64,000 nucleotides of DNA from assembly GCF_900230215.1 (NCBI RefSeq), contig NZ_LT907982.1:3141001-3205000 (forward strand), given 5' to 3'. This DNA is from Jatrophihabitans sp. GAS493 (GTDB lineage Bacteria > Actinomycetota > Actinomycetes > Mycobacteriales > Jatrophihabitantaceae). Both the position numbers and the translations under genes were made by a program. Shown here piece after piece: positions 49,079 to 63,691 of this stretch. The first letter of the stretch is position 1; the number at the start of each line of letters is the position of its first letter. A model generated the notes under the pieces. That model did no database searches, was not told the DNA's origin, and saw only the letters and a program-made list of their open reading frames with translations.

Positions 49079-49891
49079 ATGCACGGCTCAGTGGTACTAA
49101 GCGATTCAAACGCCCGGCTCGTGGCGGCCCGTCGACTCACCAGTCGGCGGGCCCGTCGCGAGACCGGGCGTTTTCTCGTGGAAGGCGCCCAAGCAGTCAC
49201 CGAGGTACTACGGCGGCCGGAGCTGGTGAGCGAGGTCTTCGCGACCGCCGCCGCCGTCGAGCGCAATCGATTGCTGCTTGAGAAGGCAGCGGCCGACGGG
49301 GTCCGGGTCGACGAGGTCAGCGACAGGGCAGCGGCCGGTCTCTCCGAGACGGTGACGCCGCAGGGGCTGGTCGCGGTGGCGGCGACGATCGACGTGTCGC
49401 TCGATTCGGTGCTCTGCGGCGAGCCGAAGTTGCTGGCAGTCGTCGTCGAACCTAATGACCCGGGCAACCTCGGCACCATCATCCGCACGGCCGACGCCGC
49501 CGGAGCGGACGGGTTGATCGTCGTCGGCGGCGGGGTCGACAGCTACAACGGCAAAGTGGTGCGGGCCAGCGCCGGCAGTCTCTTCCATATCCCGCTCGTG
49601 CTCGATCTGACGTGGGAGGTGCTGGTTGAGCGCCTGTCGGCGCGCGGAGTGCAGAGCATCGCCACCACCGGTTCGGCGGCGTCGGATCTGGACGAACTCA
49701 TCGCCTCCCGCCGCCTCGACCCGCCGACCGCATGGATCTTCGGAAACGAGGCCCACGGCCTGCCGGACTCGGTGCTGGAGACCGCGACCATGCAGACCCG
49801 TATCCCGATCTACGGAGCGGCGGAGAGTCTGAACCTCTCGGTGGCGGCGGCCATCTGTCTGTACGCCTCAGCCCGGGCCCAGCGGCGCTAA
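49079..49891 (+). CDS. TrmH/SpoU-family RNA methyltransferase
   Basis: 270 aa 2'-O-ribose methyltransferase of the SPOUT class. An N-terminal substrate-binding domain (LTSRRARRETGRFLVEGAQAV near residue 20) is followed by the knotted domain with motif 1 (EPNDPGNLGTIIRTADAAGADG near 123), motif 2 (IFGNEAHGLP) and motif 3 (LNLSVAAAICLY). The target nucleotide is not predictable; 23S rRNA is likely. The start (ATG 49079) follows a hairpin, and GTG 49091 is an alternative. Confidence 0.9.
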   Translation: MHGSVVLSDSNARLVAARRLTSRRARRETGRFLVEGAQAVTEVLRRPELVSEVFATAAAVERNRLLLEKAAADGVRVDEVSDRAAAGLSETVTPQGLVAVAATIDVSLDSVLCGEPKLLAVVVEPNDPGNLGTIIRTADAAGADGLIVVGGGVDSYNGKVVRASAGSLFHIPLVLDLTWEVLVERLSARGVQSIATTGSAASDLDELIASRRLDPPTAWIFGNEAHGLPDSVLETATMQTRIPIYGAAESLNLSVAAAICLYASARAQRR

Positions 49892-49981
49892 CCTGTTCGA
49901 CCGAGGAAATAGACTCATCACGAGCTCAGATCTGCCCGCGTCGTCTCACGCCGCGGTCTGGTCGCCGACCCGAAGGACATC

Positions 49982-51103
49982 ATGCCCACCGAAACATCAA
50001 GCTTCGACCCGGTCGAAGTGGCGGCCCTGCAGCCGGAGAACCTCCAGCGCAACGTCGACGAGGCCTTGGCGGCGATCGCCGAGGCCGGTGACCTCGATGC
50101 ACTGAAGTCGGCCCGGCTCACGCACGCCGGTGATCGCTCGGCCCTGGCGCTGGCCAACCGCGAGATCGCGGCGCTGCCGCCCGCCGCGCGGGCCGCCGCC
50201 GGACAGCGCGTCGGCGCTTCGCGCGGCCGGGTGCGGGAGGCGCTGGAGCGTCGCCAGGCCGAACTCGAACTCGAGCGGGATGCCCGGGTGCTGGTCGAGG
50301 AGTCAGTCGACGTCACGCTGCCGTGGGACCGACGGCCGATCGGGGCCCGTCATCCGTTGACCACGATCCAGGAACTCTTCGCCGACGTCTTCACCGCTAT
50401 GGGCTACGAAGTGGCCGAAGGCCCCGAGCTGGAGGCTGAGTGGTTCAACTTCGATGCGCTCAACATCGGCGTCGACCACCCGGCTCGCTCCCTGATGGAC
50501 ACCTTCTTCGTGCAGGCCGCCGACGGCAGCGCCGACTCCGGAATCGTGCTGCGCACGCATACCTCGCCCGTGCAGGCACGCACCATGCTGAGCCGGACGC
50601 CACCTATCTACGTCGTCTGCCCCGGAAAGGTGTTCCGCACCGACGAGCTGGACGCCACCCACACGCCGGTCTTCCACCAGCTGGAGGGCCTGGTCATCGA
50701 TGAGGGCATCACGATGGCTCATCTGAAGGGAACGCTCGACCACATGGCGCAGGCCATGTTCGGACCGGACACGGTCACTCGGCTCCGCCCCTCGTATTTC
50801 CCCTTCACCGAGCCGAGCGCCGAGCCCGATCTGCTCTGCTTCGTCTGCCGCGGTGACTCGGTGGGTAACCCCGATCGCCCCTGCCGTACCTGCGGTAGCG
50901 AGGGATGGATCGAGTGGGGCGGATGCGGAATGGTCAACCCGCGCGTGCTGCGGGCCTGCGGCATCGACCCGGAGCGTTACTCCGGGTTCGCCTTCGGAAT
51001 GGGAATCGAGCGCACCATGATGTTCCGCAACGCCGCTGAGGACATGCGGGACATGGTCGAGGGTGACGTCCGCTTCACCGCGGCCTTCGGGATGGAGAGC
51101 TGA
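49982..51103 (+). CDS. pheS: phenylalanyl-tRNA synthetase alpha subunit
   Basis: Catalytic chain of the alpha2-beta2 enzyme. 373 aa class II synthetase with an N-terminal coiled coil (about residues 10-95), [14 protein letters not shown] near 123, the Phe-binding motif 2 region and a C-terminal motif 3 [14 protein letters not shown]. In the 90 nt upstream, TAGACT at 49910-49915 may be a -10 element; no T-box is visible. The TGA overlaps the pheT ATG by one base. Confidence 0.97.
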   Translation: MPTETSSFDPVEVAALQPENLQRNVDEALAAIAEAGDLDALKSARLTHAGDRSALALANREIAALPPAARAAAGQRVGASRGRVREALERRQAELELERDARVLVEESVDVTLPWDRRPIGARHPLTTIQELFADVFTAMGYEVAEGPELEAEWFNFDALNIGVDHPARSLMDTFFVQAADGSADSGIVLRTHTSPVQARTMLSRTPPIYVVCPGKVFRTDELDATHTPVFHQLEGLVIDEGITMAHLKGTLDHMAQAMFGPDTVTRLRPSYFPFTEPSAEPDLLCFVCRGDSVGNPDRPCRTCGSEGWIEWGGCGMVNPRVLRACGIDPERYSGFAFGMGIERTMMFRNAAEDMRDMVEGDVRFTAAFGMES

Positions 51104-53631
51104 TGCGCGCTCCAGTCAGCTGGGTCGGCGAGTATGTCGACCTGCCAACCGGTCTGACCCCTCGGGAACTCGGCGATGCCCTCGTCCAGGTCGGGCTGGA
51201 GGTCGAGCGAGTCGAGTCCGGAGCCGACGGCCTCAGCGGCCCGATCGTCGTCGGACGGGTCCTCTCCTTCGACGCCGAACTTCAGAAGAACGGCAAGACC
51301 ATCCGCTGGTGTCAGGTCGACGTCGGTGCCTACAACCTCGACGGTGAGCCCCGCGGCATCGTGTGTGGCGCGGGCAACTTCGCGGTCGGTGACCTCATCG
51401 TCGCGTCCCTTCCGGGAGCGGTGCTGCCGGGTGGCTTCACTATCGCCGCCCGCAAGACCTACGGGCACGTTTCGGACGGGATGATCTGCTCCGTACGTGA
51501 ACTTGGCATCGGAGACGATCACGACGGCATCCTGATCCTGCCGGCCGACTCCGCTACGCCGGGCGCGGATGCGCTGGACGTGCTCGGCCTGCGGGAAGCT
51601 GTCCTCGACATCGCGGTCACCCCCGACCGTGGTTACTGCCTCTCGGTACGGGGCCTGGCCCGCGAAGCCTCGCTCGCCCTGAACACCTCGTTCCGCGACA
51701 TCAATTCGGTGGTGGACGTCCCGGCGCCCGGTCCGGAGGTCTACCCGGCGCGCGTCGAGGATCCGACCGCCTGCCCGGTCTTCTCACTGCGCGCGGTACG
51801 CGGTTTGAATGTGGCCGCGGCCAGCCCGAAGTTCATTCAGCAGCGGCTGCAGTTCGCTGGAGTTCGACCGATCTCGTTGGCCGTCGACGTGACGAACTAC
51901 GTGATGCTCGAGACAGGGCAGCCGCTGCACGCCTACGACCGGGCGAAGCTCGCCGGTGAGATAGTCGTGCGCCGGGCGGCGGCCGGGGAGAAGATCACCA
52001 CGCTCGATGACAACAAGCGCACGCTGGACGTCGCTGATCTGGTTATCGCCGATGACAGCGGCGCGATCGGGCTTGCCGGTGTGATGGGCGGTGCGTCGAC
52101 GGAGATCACCACCGATACCGAGGAGATCGTCCTGGAGGCGGCCTACTTCGAGCCGGCGACGGTGGCTCGAGCGGTGCGTCGACACAAGCTCCCCAGCGAG
52201 GCGGCCAAGCGGTTCGAGCGCGGAGTCGACCCGCGGGTCGCGGCCGTCGCGCTGCAGCGAGCGGTTGACCTGCTCGTCGAGTACGGCGCAGCGACGGCGG
52301 TCGACGGTTTCACCGTCGTCGGGTCGGTGCCGAGTGCACCGGAGATCGAGATCGCCGCGGACTTCCCCGGCGCGCTGGCCGGGCTGGAGATCGCCACCGA
52401 CGTGGTGGTCGCTAAGTTGACCGACGTCGGCTGTGAGGTGGACGTCGAGACCGAGTCGGGGCGAGCCGAGAACTCCCACCACCGGGTAAGTGGCCCTCGA
52501 CTGCACGTGGTCCCCCCGAGCTGGCGTCCCGACCTCACCGATCCGGCTGATCTGGTCGAGGAGGTCATCCGGCTGGTGGGCTATGACAAGGTTCCCTCCG
52601 CGCTTCCCTCGCCGCCACCGGGACGGGGGCTCACCGCCGAGCAGCGCAGCCGGCGGGCCGTGTCGCGGGCCCTCGCCGCGGCCGGATACACCGAGGTACT
52701 CAGCTACCCGTTCGTCTCCCCGGCCGTGCATGACAGTTTTGGCCTGCCGGCTGAAGACCCGCGACGCCGTGCGGTGCGCTTGGTCAACCCGCTTTCGGAC
52801 GCCGAGCCGGAGCTGCGCACGAGCCTGCTGCCGGGGCTGCTGGCCACTGTCGCCCGCAACCTCGGCCGCGGGTCTCGCGACCTGCAGCTCTTCGAAATGG
52901 GCCTGGTCTTCCTGCCCTCGGCCGAGGCGGTGACGATGCCAACTCCCGGGGTCGAGCATCGACCCTCAGATGAGGAGCTCGCGGGCCTGATCGCCGGCGT
53001 GCCCGACCAGCCGCGCTATGCCGCGGTCGTTCTCACCGGAGAATTCGAGCAGTCCGGCTGGTGGGGCGCCGGTCGGAGTGCGACCTGGGCCGATGCGATC
53101 GAAGCCGGCCGTTCGGTGGCCGCCGCGGTTCGGGCCGAGATCACGGTGCAACCGACCAGCTATGCCCCGTGGCACCCCGGTCGGGCCGCCGAGATTCGGC
53201 TCGACGGAGTGGTCGTCGGCCATGCCGGCGAGCTGCATCCGCGGGTGGTGGCCGCGCTGTCGCTGCCTGAGCGCACCTGCGCGATGGAGATCAACCTCGA
53301 TGCGTTCGCCCCGCCCGCCCCGGTGGTGGCGCCGACGCTGGCCGATTTCCCGCCGGCGTTGCTCGATGTTGCCCTAGTCGTTCCGGATGGGGTCGCCGCC
53401 GCCGCCCTGACTGAGACCATTCGCCGGGCCGGCGGTCCACTGCTGGAGTCGGCCCGTCTTTTCGACGTGTACGTCGACGACGAGCGACTCGGGGCCGGGC
53501 TGAAGTCGCTGGCCTTCGCGCTCCGGCTGCGGGCTGGCGATCGGACACTGACCGCCGCTGAGGCAATCGCGGTGCGCGACCAGGTGGTCGACGCGGCCGC
53601 TGCGCAGCATGGAGCCAGATTGCGCGACTAG
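51103..53631 (+). CDS. pheT: phenylalanyl-tRNA synthetase beta subunit
   Basis: 842 aa, full length. Domains in order: N-terminal EMAP/OB tRNA-binding domain (about residues 40-150), B3/4 editing domain (about 210-370), B5 (about 420-490), the degenerate catalytic-like core and the C-terminal ferredoxin-like anticodon-binding domain (from about 745, PPALLDVALVVPDGV). Coupled to pheS by a TGATG overlap. Confidence 0.97.
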   Translation: MRAPVSWVGEYVDLPTGLTPRELGDALVQVGLEVERVESGADGLSGPIVVGRVLSFDAELQKNGKTIRWCQVDVGAYNLDGEPRGIVCGAGNFAVGDLIVASLPGAVLPGGFTIAARKTYGHVSDGMICSVRELGIGDDHDGILILPADSATPGADALDVLGLREAVLDIAVTPDRGYCLSVRGLAREASLALNTSFRDINSVVDVPAPGPEVYPARVEDPTACPVFSLRAVRGLNVAAASPKFIQQRLQFAGVRPISLAVDVTNYVMLETGQPLHAYDRAKLAGEIVVRRAAAGEKITTLDDNKRTLDVADLVIADDSGAIGLAGVMGGASTEITTDTEEIVLEAAYFEPATVARAVRRHKLPSEAAKRFERGVDPRVAAVALQRAVDLLVEYGAATAVDGFTVVGSVPSAPEIEIAADFPGALAGLEIATDVVVAKLTDVGCEVDVETESGRAENSHHRVSGPRLHVVPPSWRPDLTDPADLVEEVIRLVGYDKVPSALPSPPPGRGLTAEQRSRRAVSRALAAAGYTEVLSYPFVSPAVHDSFGLPAEDPRRRAVRLVNPLSDAEPELRTSLLPGLLATVARNLGRGSRDLQLFEMGLVFLPSAEAVTMPTPGVEHRPSDEELAGLIAGVPDQPRYAAVVLTGEFEQSGWWGAGRSATWADAIEAGRSVAAAVRAEITVQPTSYAPWHPGRAAEIRLDGVVVGHAGELHPRVVAALSLPERTCAMEINLDAFAPPAPVVAPTLADFPPALLDVALVVPDGVAAAALTETIRRAGGPLLESARLFDVYVDDERLGAGLKSLAFALRLRAGDRTLTAAEAIAVRDQVVDAAAAQHGARLRD

Positions 53632-53649
53632 GCGTCTGAGGGGCGGCAG

Positions 53650-53669
53650 GCGCCGGCGGAATCCGGCGC
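53650..53669 (+). terminator. hairpin after pheT
   Basis: GCGCCGG (53650-53656) and CCGGCGC (53663-53669) form a perfect 7 bp stem with a 6 nt loop, 18 nt after the pheT stop. No T-run follows. Confidence 0.45.
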
Positions 53670-53675
53670 GTGACG

Positions 53676-53684
53676 TTATCCACA
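53676..53684 (+). promoter_or_regulatory. perfect DnaA-box sequence
   Basis: TTATCCACA is an exact match to the E. coli consensus DnaA box. It stands alone between pheT and the TadE gene, so it is not an origin; it could titrate DnaA or be chance. Confidence 0.35.
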
Positions 53685-53722
53685 GCAGTTCAGCAGGCAT
53701 CCCGCCGGCGCCGCAGCTCGCG

Positions 53723-53728
53723 TAGATT
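53723..53728 (+). promoter_or_regulatory. -10 hexamer of the first TadE-like gene
   Basis: TAGATT fits TANNNT and ends 6 nt before the ATG at 53735, giving a leaderless transcript. This separates the gene from pheT transcriptionally. Confidence 0.4.
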
Positions 53729-53734
53729 GCTCCC

Positions 53735-54157
53735 ATGCTGCGGAGGGCAGAGCACGTTTGGCAATCGCGCGACCGGGAGCAGGGATCGGCGGTCGTCGAG
53801 TTTTCGCTCATCTCGATCCTGCTGATCTTCCTGCTCTTCGGGGTGCTCCAGGTCGCCGTCTTCTTCTACCTGCGCAACGTCGTCATGGCTCAGGCCAGCG
53901 CGAGCGCGCGCTATGCGGCGGCCGCGAATATCCCGGCGGGCGCGGCCGCACCGCGGGCAAAGGAGTTGATCGCCGCCACCCTTGGGTCCTCGGTGGCCAA
54001 TTCGCTCAACTGCACGGCGAGGGGAGCCATCGACGCCCCGTCCGGGCTGCAGGTGGTGGTCGTGCACTGCTCGGGAAACATCCGGTCGATCTTCCTGCCG
54101 GTAGGCGCGCTGCTCAATCTCGACGTGACCGCGACTGCGCTGAAGGAGCCGACCTGA
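53735..54157 (+). CDS. TadE-like pilus assembly/pseudopilin protein
   Basis: 140 aa with a short basic cytoplasmic N-terminus, the TadE motif EQGSAVVEFSLISILLIFLLFG (shown to about residue 36) forming a single membrane segment near residues 20-42, and an extracytoplasmic domain with two cysteines (near residues 89 and 107). TadE proteins are minor pilins of Flp/Tad machines. No TadA, TadB or TadC gene is nearby. The following homologous gene overlaps by one base. Confidence 0.86.
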   Translation: MLRRAEHVWQSRDREQGSAVVEFSLISILLIFLLFGVLQVAVFFYLRNVVMAQASASARYAAAANIPAGAAAPRAKELIAATLGSSVANSLNCTARGAIDAPSGLQVVVVHCSGNIRSIFLPVGALLNLDVTATALKEPT

Positions 54158-54678
54158 TGGGCGAGTTCAGGTTGGCCGCCGTGGCCCGGCGTGGGCGTCG
54201 CATGCTTCGCGCACGCCTCGGTGCCGGTGCTGGTGCTGGCGATAGTGGTAACGCGGTCGTCGAGTTTGTCTTCGTGGCGCTGATCGCCTTGGTGCCGCTG
54301 GTGTACCTGATCGCGGCGGTGGCGGTGGTCGACAACAGCAAGGCAGTGGTGGCGCAGGCGGCCCGCGACGCCGGTCGGGCGTTCGCGACGGCCGAGTCCA
54401 CTCGCCTCGGCCGGCTGCGGGCTGAGACAGCCGTACGCCTGGACTTCGCCAGTCACGGATTCGCCGACGACGGCGAACTGCGTTTCGTCGCGGCTGGGTC
54501 GTCCTGTTCGGGCGAGTCGTTGGCACCGGTGGTGGCTCCCGGCGCGCGGTACCGCGTCTGCGTAACCCGAAAAACCCGAGTCCCGGCGGTGCCGGCTGTG
54601 CTGTCGGCGGGCGGCATCACTACGCTCGGGTCATACGAGCTTTTCGTGGACGACTACCGAACGGTGGCCCCGTCTTGA
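54157..54678 (+). CDS. second TadE/TadF-like protein
   Basis: 173 aa from ATG 54157, which overlaps the stop of the previous gene (TGATG). It has a basic N-terminus, DSGNAVVEFVFVALIALVPL followed by a membrane segment (about residues 34-56), and an extracytoplasmic domain with two cysteines near 114 and 129 that could form a disulfide. The pair would be exported and assembled by a Tad system encoded elsewhere. Confidence 0.85.
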   Translation: MGEFRLAAVARRGRRMLRARLGAGAGAGDSGNAVVEFVFVALIALVPLVYLIAAVAVVDNSKAVVAQAARDAGRAFATAESTRLGRLRAETAVRLDFASHGFADDGELRFVAAGSSCSGESLAPVVAPGARYRVCVTRKTRVPAVPAVLSAGGITTLGSYELFVDDYRTVAPS

Positions 54679-54720
54679 TCGGGCGTCGCGTGGTCGAGCC
54701 CGGACACGGAGTCCAATGTA

Positions 54721-54759
54721 CTTGCATCGAGATGCAGAGCGGTGAATAATTGTGCACAT
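54721..54759. promoter_or_regulatory. double ARG box (ArgR operator) of the arginine operon
   Basis: Box 1 contains the perfect palindrome TGCATC-GA-GATGCA (54723-54736). Box 2 is the weaker GTGAATAATTGTGCAC (54742-54757). Their centres are 20 bp apart, the two-turn arrangement known for tandem ARG boxes. They cover the predicted -35 and -10 of argC, so ArgR with arginine would block transcription. argR itself lies in the operon. Confidence 0.6.
54722..54750 (+). promoter_or_regulatory. argC promoter (leaderless)
   Basis: TTGCAT (54722-54727), a 17 nt spacer and AATAAT (54745-54750). The start site would fall at about 54757-54758, which is the argC ATG. Confidence 0.5.
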
Positions 54760-55774
54760 GGGCATTCGAGTCGCAGTCGCCGGTGCAAGTGGCTACGCCG
54801 GAGGAGAGCTCCTTCGGCTGCTGAGCGCACATCCTGAGCTGGAGGTCGTCGCAGCGACCGCGCACAGCAATGTCGGTCAACCGGTGGTCGCGGTCCACCC
54901 CGGCCTGCGCAGCCTGGCCGGCCTGCGCTTCGCCCCGACCACGGCGGCCACGCTCAGTGAAGCCGATATCGTCTTCCTCGCCCTGCCGCACGGTTCCTCC
55001 GGTGAGCTGGCGGCTCAGCTGCCCGACGGTCTGAAGATTGTTGATCTCGGCGCCGACCATCGGCTCATCGACGGCGCGACCTTCGAGAGCTACTACAAGA
55101 CGGCTCATCCGGGAACCTGGACCTACGGACTGCCGGAACTGCCCGGGCAGCGGGAGAAGATCGCCGCCTCCAGCCGGGTTGCCAACACCGGCTGCTACGC
55201 GGTGGCGACGATCCTCGCCCTGGCCCCGCTCGTCGCGGCCGGCGTGATCGAGACCGAGGATGTCGTGGTGGTGGCGGCCAGTGGCACCTCCGGTGCCGGT
55301 CGGTCGGCGAAGATCAACCTGCTCGGCAGCGAAGTGATGGGTGATGTGTCGCCGTACAAGGTCGGGGCTCACCAGCACGTCCCGGAGATCCTGCAGGCCA
55401 GCGGAGCCCGGACGCTGTCAATGACGCCGCTGCTCGCCCCGATGCCCCGCGGGATCCTGGCTACGGTCACCGCCCGTCCCACCTCCGCGGCGCTCACCGA
55501 GGCCGAGGTGCGCGGCGTCCTGCACCAGGCGTACGCCGACGAGCCCTTCGTCCACCTGCTGGAGGAGGGCGTCCAACCGCGGACCGCGGCGACCGCCGGA
55601 TCCAACAGCGTGCACCTGCAGGCGGTGATCGACATCAACTCCGGGCGGGTGATCGTCACCAGCGCGATCGACAACATCGGCAAGGGTGCGGCCGGCCAGG
55701 CCCTGCAGAACGCCAACATCATGCTCGGCCTGGACGAACGGGCCGGCCTCGCGGTCGACGCCGTCGCGCCATGA
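54758..55774 (+). CDS. argC: N-acetyl-gamma-glutamyl-phosphate reductase
   Basis: Third step of arginine synthesis. 338 aa from ATG 54758; GTG 54752 is less likely because it would lie between the -10 element and the predicted transcription start. N-terminal Rossmann motif GASGYAGGELLRLL (residues 9-22) and catalytic Cys146 in NTGCYAVA. First gene of a nearly contiguous argCJBDFRGH operon. Confidence 0.95.
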   Translation: MGIRVAVAGASGYAGGELLRLLSAHPELEVVAATAHSNVGQPVVAVHPGLRSLAGLRFAPTTAATLSEADIVFLALPHGSSGELAAQLPDGLKIVDLGADHRLIDGATFESYYKTAHPGTWTYGLPELPGQREKIAASSRVANTGCYAVATILALAPLVAAGVIETEDVVVVAASGTSGAGRSAKINLLGSEVMGDVSPYKVGAHQHVPEILQASGARTLSMTPLLAPMPRGILATVTARPTSAALTEAEVRGVLHQAYADEPFVHLLEEGVQPRTAATAGSNSVHLQAVIDINSGRVIVTSAIDNIGKGAAGQALQNANIMLGLDERAGLAVDAVAP

Positions 55775-55823
55775 TCGGGGCGTGCGAAGTGATCAGGGTC
55801 GGCATCGACGATGGAGTGAATTC

Positions 55824-56978
55824 GTGACGGTCACCGTAGCCAAGGGATTTCGGGCCATCGGCGTCGCGGCCGGTCTGAAATCCTCCGGCGCGCCGGATGT
55901 CGCGCTGGTGGTCAACGACGGCCCACGTGACGCCGCCACTGCCGTCTTCACCGCGAATCGGGTCAAGGCCGCCCCCGTCCGCTGGTCTCAGCAGGTGCTC
56001 GCCGACCGGCAGCTTCGCGCCGTGATCCTCAACTCCGGCGGGGCCAACGCCTGTACCGGCCCGGCCGGTTTCGCCGACACCCATTTCACCGCAGAACGGG
56101 TGGCTCAGCTGCTGCAGATCGGAGCCGGCGAGGTCGCCGTCTGCTCGACTGGCCTGATCGGCGAGCGGCTGCCGATGGAGAAGCTGCTCCCCGGGGTCGA
56201 CGCGGCTGTCGCGGCGTTGACACCCGACGGGGGAGTGCTGGCCGCGGAGGCGATTCGCACCACCGACACCGTGGCCAAGGTCGCCGCCTTCACCCATCCG
56301 GACGGGTGGAGTATCGGGGGCATGGCCAAGGGGGCGGGAATGCTGGCTCCGTCGCTGGCCACCATGCTCTGCGTCATCACCAGCGATGCCGACATCGAAC
56401 CAGAGGTGCTGGAGAGATCACTGCGGGCGAGCACCGCGAAGACGTTCGACCGGCTGGACTCCGACGGCTGCATGTCGACCAACGACACCGTGCTGCTGAT
56501 GGCCAACGGCGCCAGCGAACATCGTCCGAATGATCAGGACTTTGCCGACGCCCTGCTCGGGATCTGCGCATCGCTGGCCGCGCAACTTCTCGCCGATGCC
56601 GAAGGCGCAACGAAGGAGATCGCCATCGAGGTGGTCGGCGCGGCGTCGGAGACCGATGCGGTCGAGGTCGGACGCTCAATCGCCCGAAACAACCTGCTCA
56701 AGTGCGCGCTCTTCGGCAACGACCCGAACTGGGGCCGGGTGCTGGCCGCCATCGGCACCACCTCCGCGATCTTCGAGCCCGATGAGCTCGACGTCGCGAT
56801 CAACGGGGTTGAGGTGTGCCGGGGTGGTGCCGCCGGTGAACCTCGCGAGCTGGTCGACCTGAGTGGGCGGGCGATCACCATCACCGCCGATCTGAACGCC
56901 GGGACTAGTTCCGCCACGGTGTACACGAACGATCTCTCGCACGCTTACGTCGAAGAGAACTCGGCCTACTCGTCATGA
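55824..56978 (+). CDS. argJ: bifunctional glutamate N-acetyltransferase / N-acetylglutamate synthase
   Basis: Recycles the acetyl group from N-acetylornithine to glutamate. GTG 55824 has GGAG 7 nt upstream and starts just before [14 protein letters not shown]. 384 aa; the precursor self-cleaves at the Thr in LATML (within [14 protein letters not shown] near residue 181) into alpha and beta chains. No separate argE is needed in this cyclic route. Confidence 0.95.
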   Translation: MTVTVAKGFRAIGVAAGLKSSGAPDVALVVNDGPRDAATAVFTANRVKAAPVRWSQQVLADRQLRAVILNSGGANACTGPAGFADTHFTAERVAQLLQIGAGEVAVCSTGLIGERLPMEKLLPGVDAAVAALTPDGGVLAAEAIRTTDTVAKVAAFTHPDGWSIGGMAKGAGMLAPSLATMLCVITSDADIEPEVLERSLRASTAKTFDRLDSDGCMSTNDTVLLMANGASEHRPNDQDFADALLGICASLAAQLLADAEGATKEIAIEVVGAASETDAVEVGRSIARNNLLKCALFGNDPNWGRVLAAIGTTSAIFEPDELDVAINGVEVCRGGAAGEPRELVDLSGRAITITADLNAGTSSATVYTNDLSHAYVEENSAYSS

Positions 56979-57000
56979 CCGCAGAGACGGAGATCCGGTG

Positions 57001-57905
57001 ATGACCCGGGACCGGGAGCAGGCGCTGGCCAAGGCGGCCACCCTGGTCGATGCGCTGCCCTGGCTCGGCCGTTTCCACGGCAAGATCGTCGTCGTGAAGT
57101 ACGGCGGCAACGCGATGACATCACCGCAGCTGCAGCGGGCCTTCGCCGAGGACATCGTCTTTCTGCGGTACGCCGGACTGAAGCCGGTCGTGGTCCACGG
57201 CGGTGGTCCGCAGATCACCGAGCACCTCGATCGGGTCGGCATCGTCAGCGAATTCAAGGCCGGCCTGCGGGTCACCACCCCCGAGGCGATGAAGATCGTG
57301 CGGATGGTGCTGGTCGGACAGGTCAACGGCGAGGTCGTCAATCTGATCAATGATCACGGTGCCTTCGCTGTCGGCCTCTGCGGTGAGGACGGCGGAATGC
57401 TCACCGCTACCCGCCGACCGGCCATGATCGACGGAGTTGCGGTTGATATCGGACAGGTCGGCGACGTCACCGCGGTCGATCCGTCCACCATTCACGCGCT
57501 CATCGACGCCGGCCGGATCCCGGTCATCGCCACGGTTGCCCGCGGCGCCGACGGCCTGTCTTACAACGTGAACGCCGACACCGCGGCCGCCGCAGTCGCC
57601 GTGGCGCTGAACGCCGAGAAGCTCATCGTCTTGACCGATGTCGAGGGGCTCTACGCAGACTGGCCGAACAGCGCTGAGGTGGTGAGCCAGATCGGCGTCG
57701 CCGATCTCGCGCAGCTCATCCCTACCCTCTCCGCCGGGATGGCGCCGAAGATGGAGGCCTGCCTGCGAGCGGTCGAGGGCGGGGTGCCCAGAGCGCACGT
57801 TCTGGATGGGCGGGTGCCGCACGCCCTGCTGCTGGAGGTCTTCACCTCCGAAGGCGTCGGCACGATGGTGTTGCCGGACGACGCAATCTCAGAACAGGTG
57901 GCGGA

Positions 57906-57909
<4 letters not shown>
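57001..57909 (+). CDS. argB: acetylglutamate kinase
   Basis: Second and usually arginine-inhibited step. 302 aa amino-acid-kinase fold with VVKYGGNAM near residue 30, VVHGGGPQI near 62 and the late [14 protein letters not shown]. The extended N-terminal helix ([18 protein letters not shown]) is that of arginine-sensitive hexameric enzymes. ATG 57001 is 8 nt after GGAG; GTG 56998 is an alternative. Ends in an ATGA overlap with argD. Confidence 0.95.
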
Positions 57910-63624
<5,715 letters not shown>

Positions 63625-63657
63625 TTGGTCACTTCGTGACTCGCTCGGACGGAGCCC

Positions 63658-63686
63658 ACGTCGGTTCGCCCGCTGCGGGCTGACGT
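63658..63686 (+). terminator. hairpin after argH
   Basis: GCCCGC (63668-63673) and GCGGGC (63675-63680) enclosed by ACGTC (63658-63662) and GACGT (63682-63686) form an interrupted stem 33 nt after argH. No T-run. Confidence 0.35.
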
Positions 63687-63691
63687 CGCAG

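Noticed and set aside
49892..49981. T-box riboswitch upstream of pheS.
   Set aside because: The spacer is only 90 nt and has no T-box sequence or terminator.
53676..53684. Replication origin.
   Set aside because: Only one DnaA box, no AT-rich stretch, and no dnaA/dnaN/gyrB neighbourhood.
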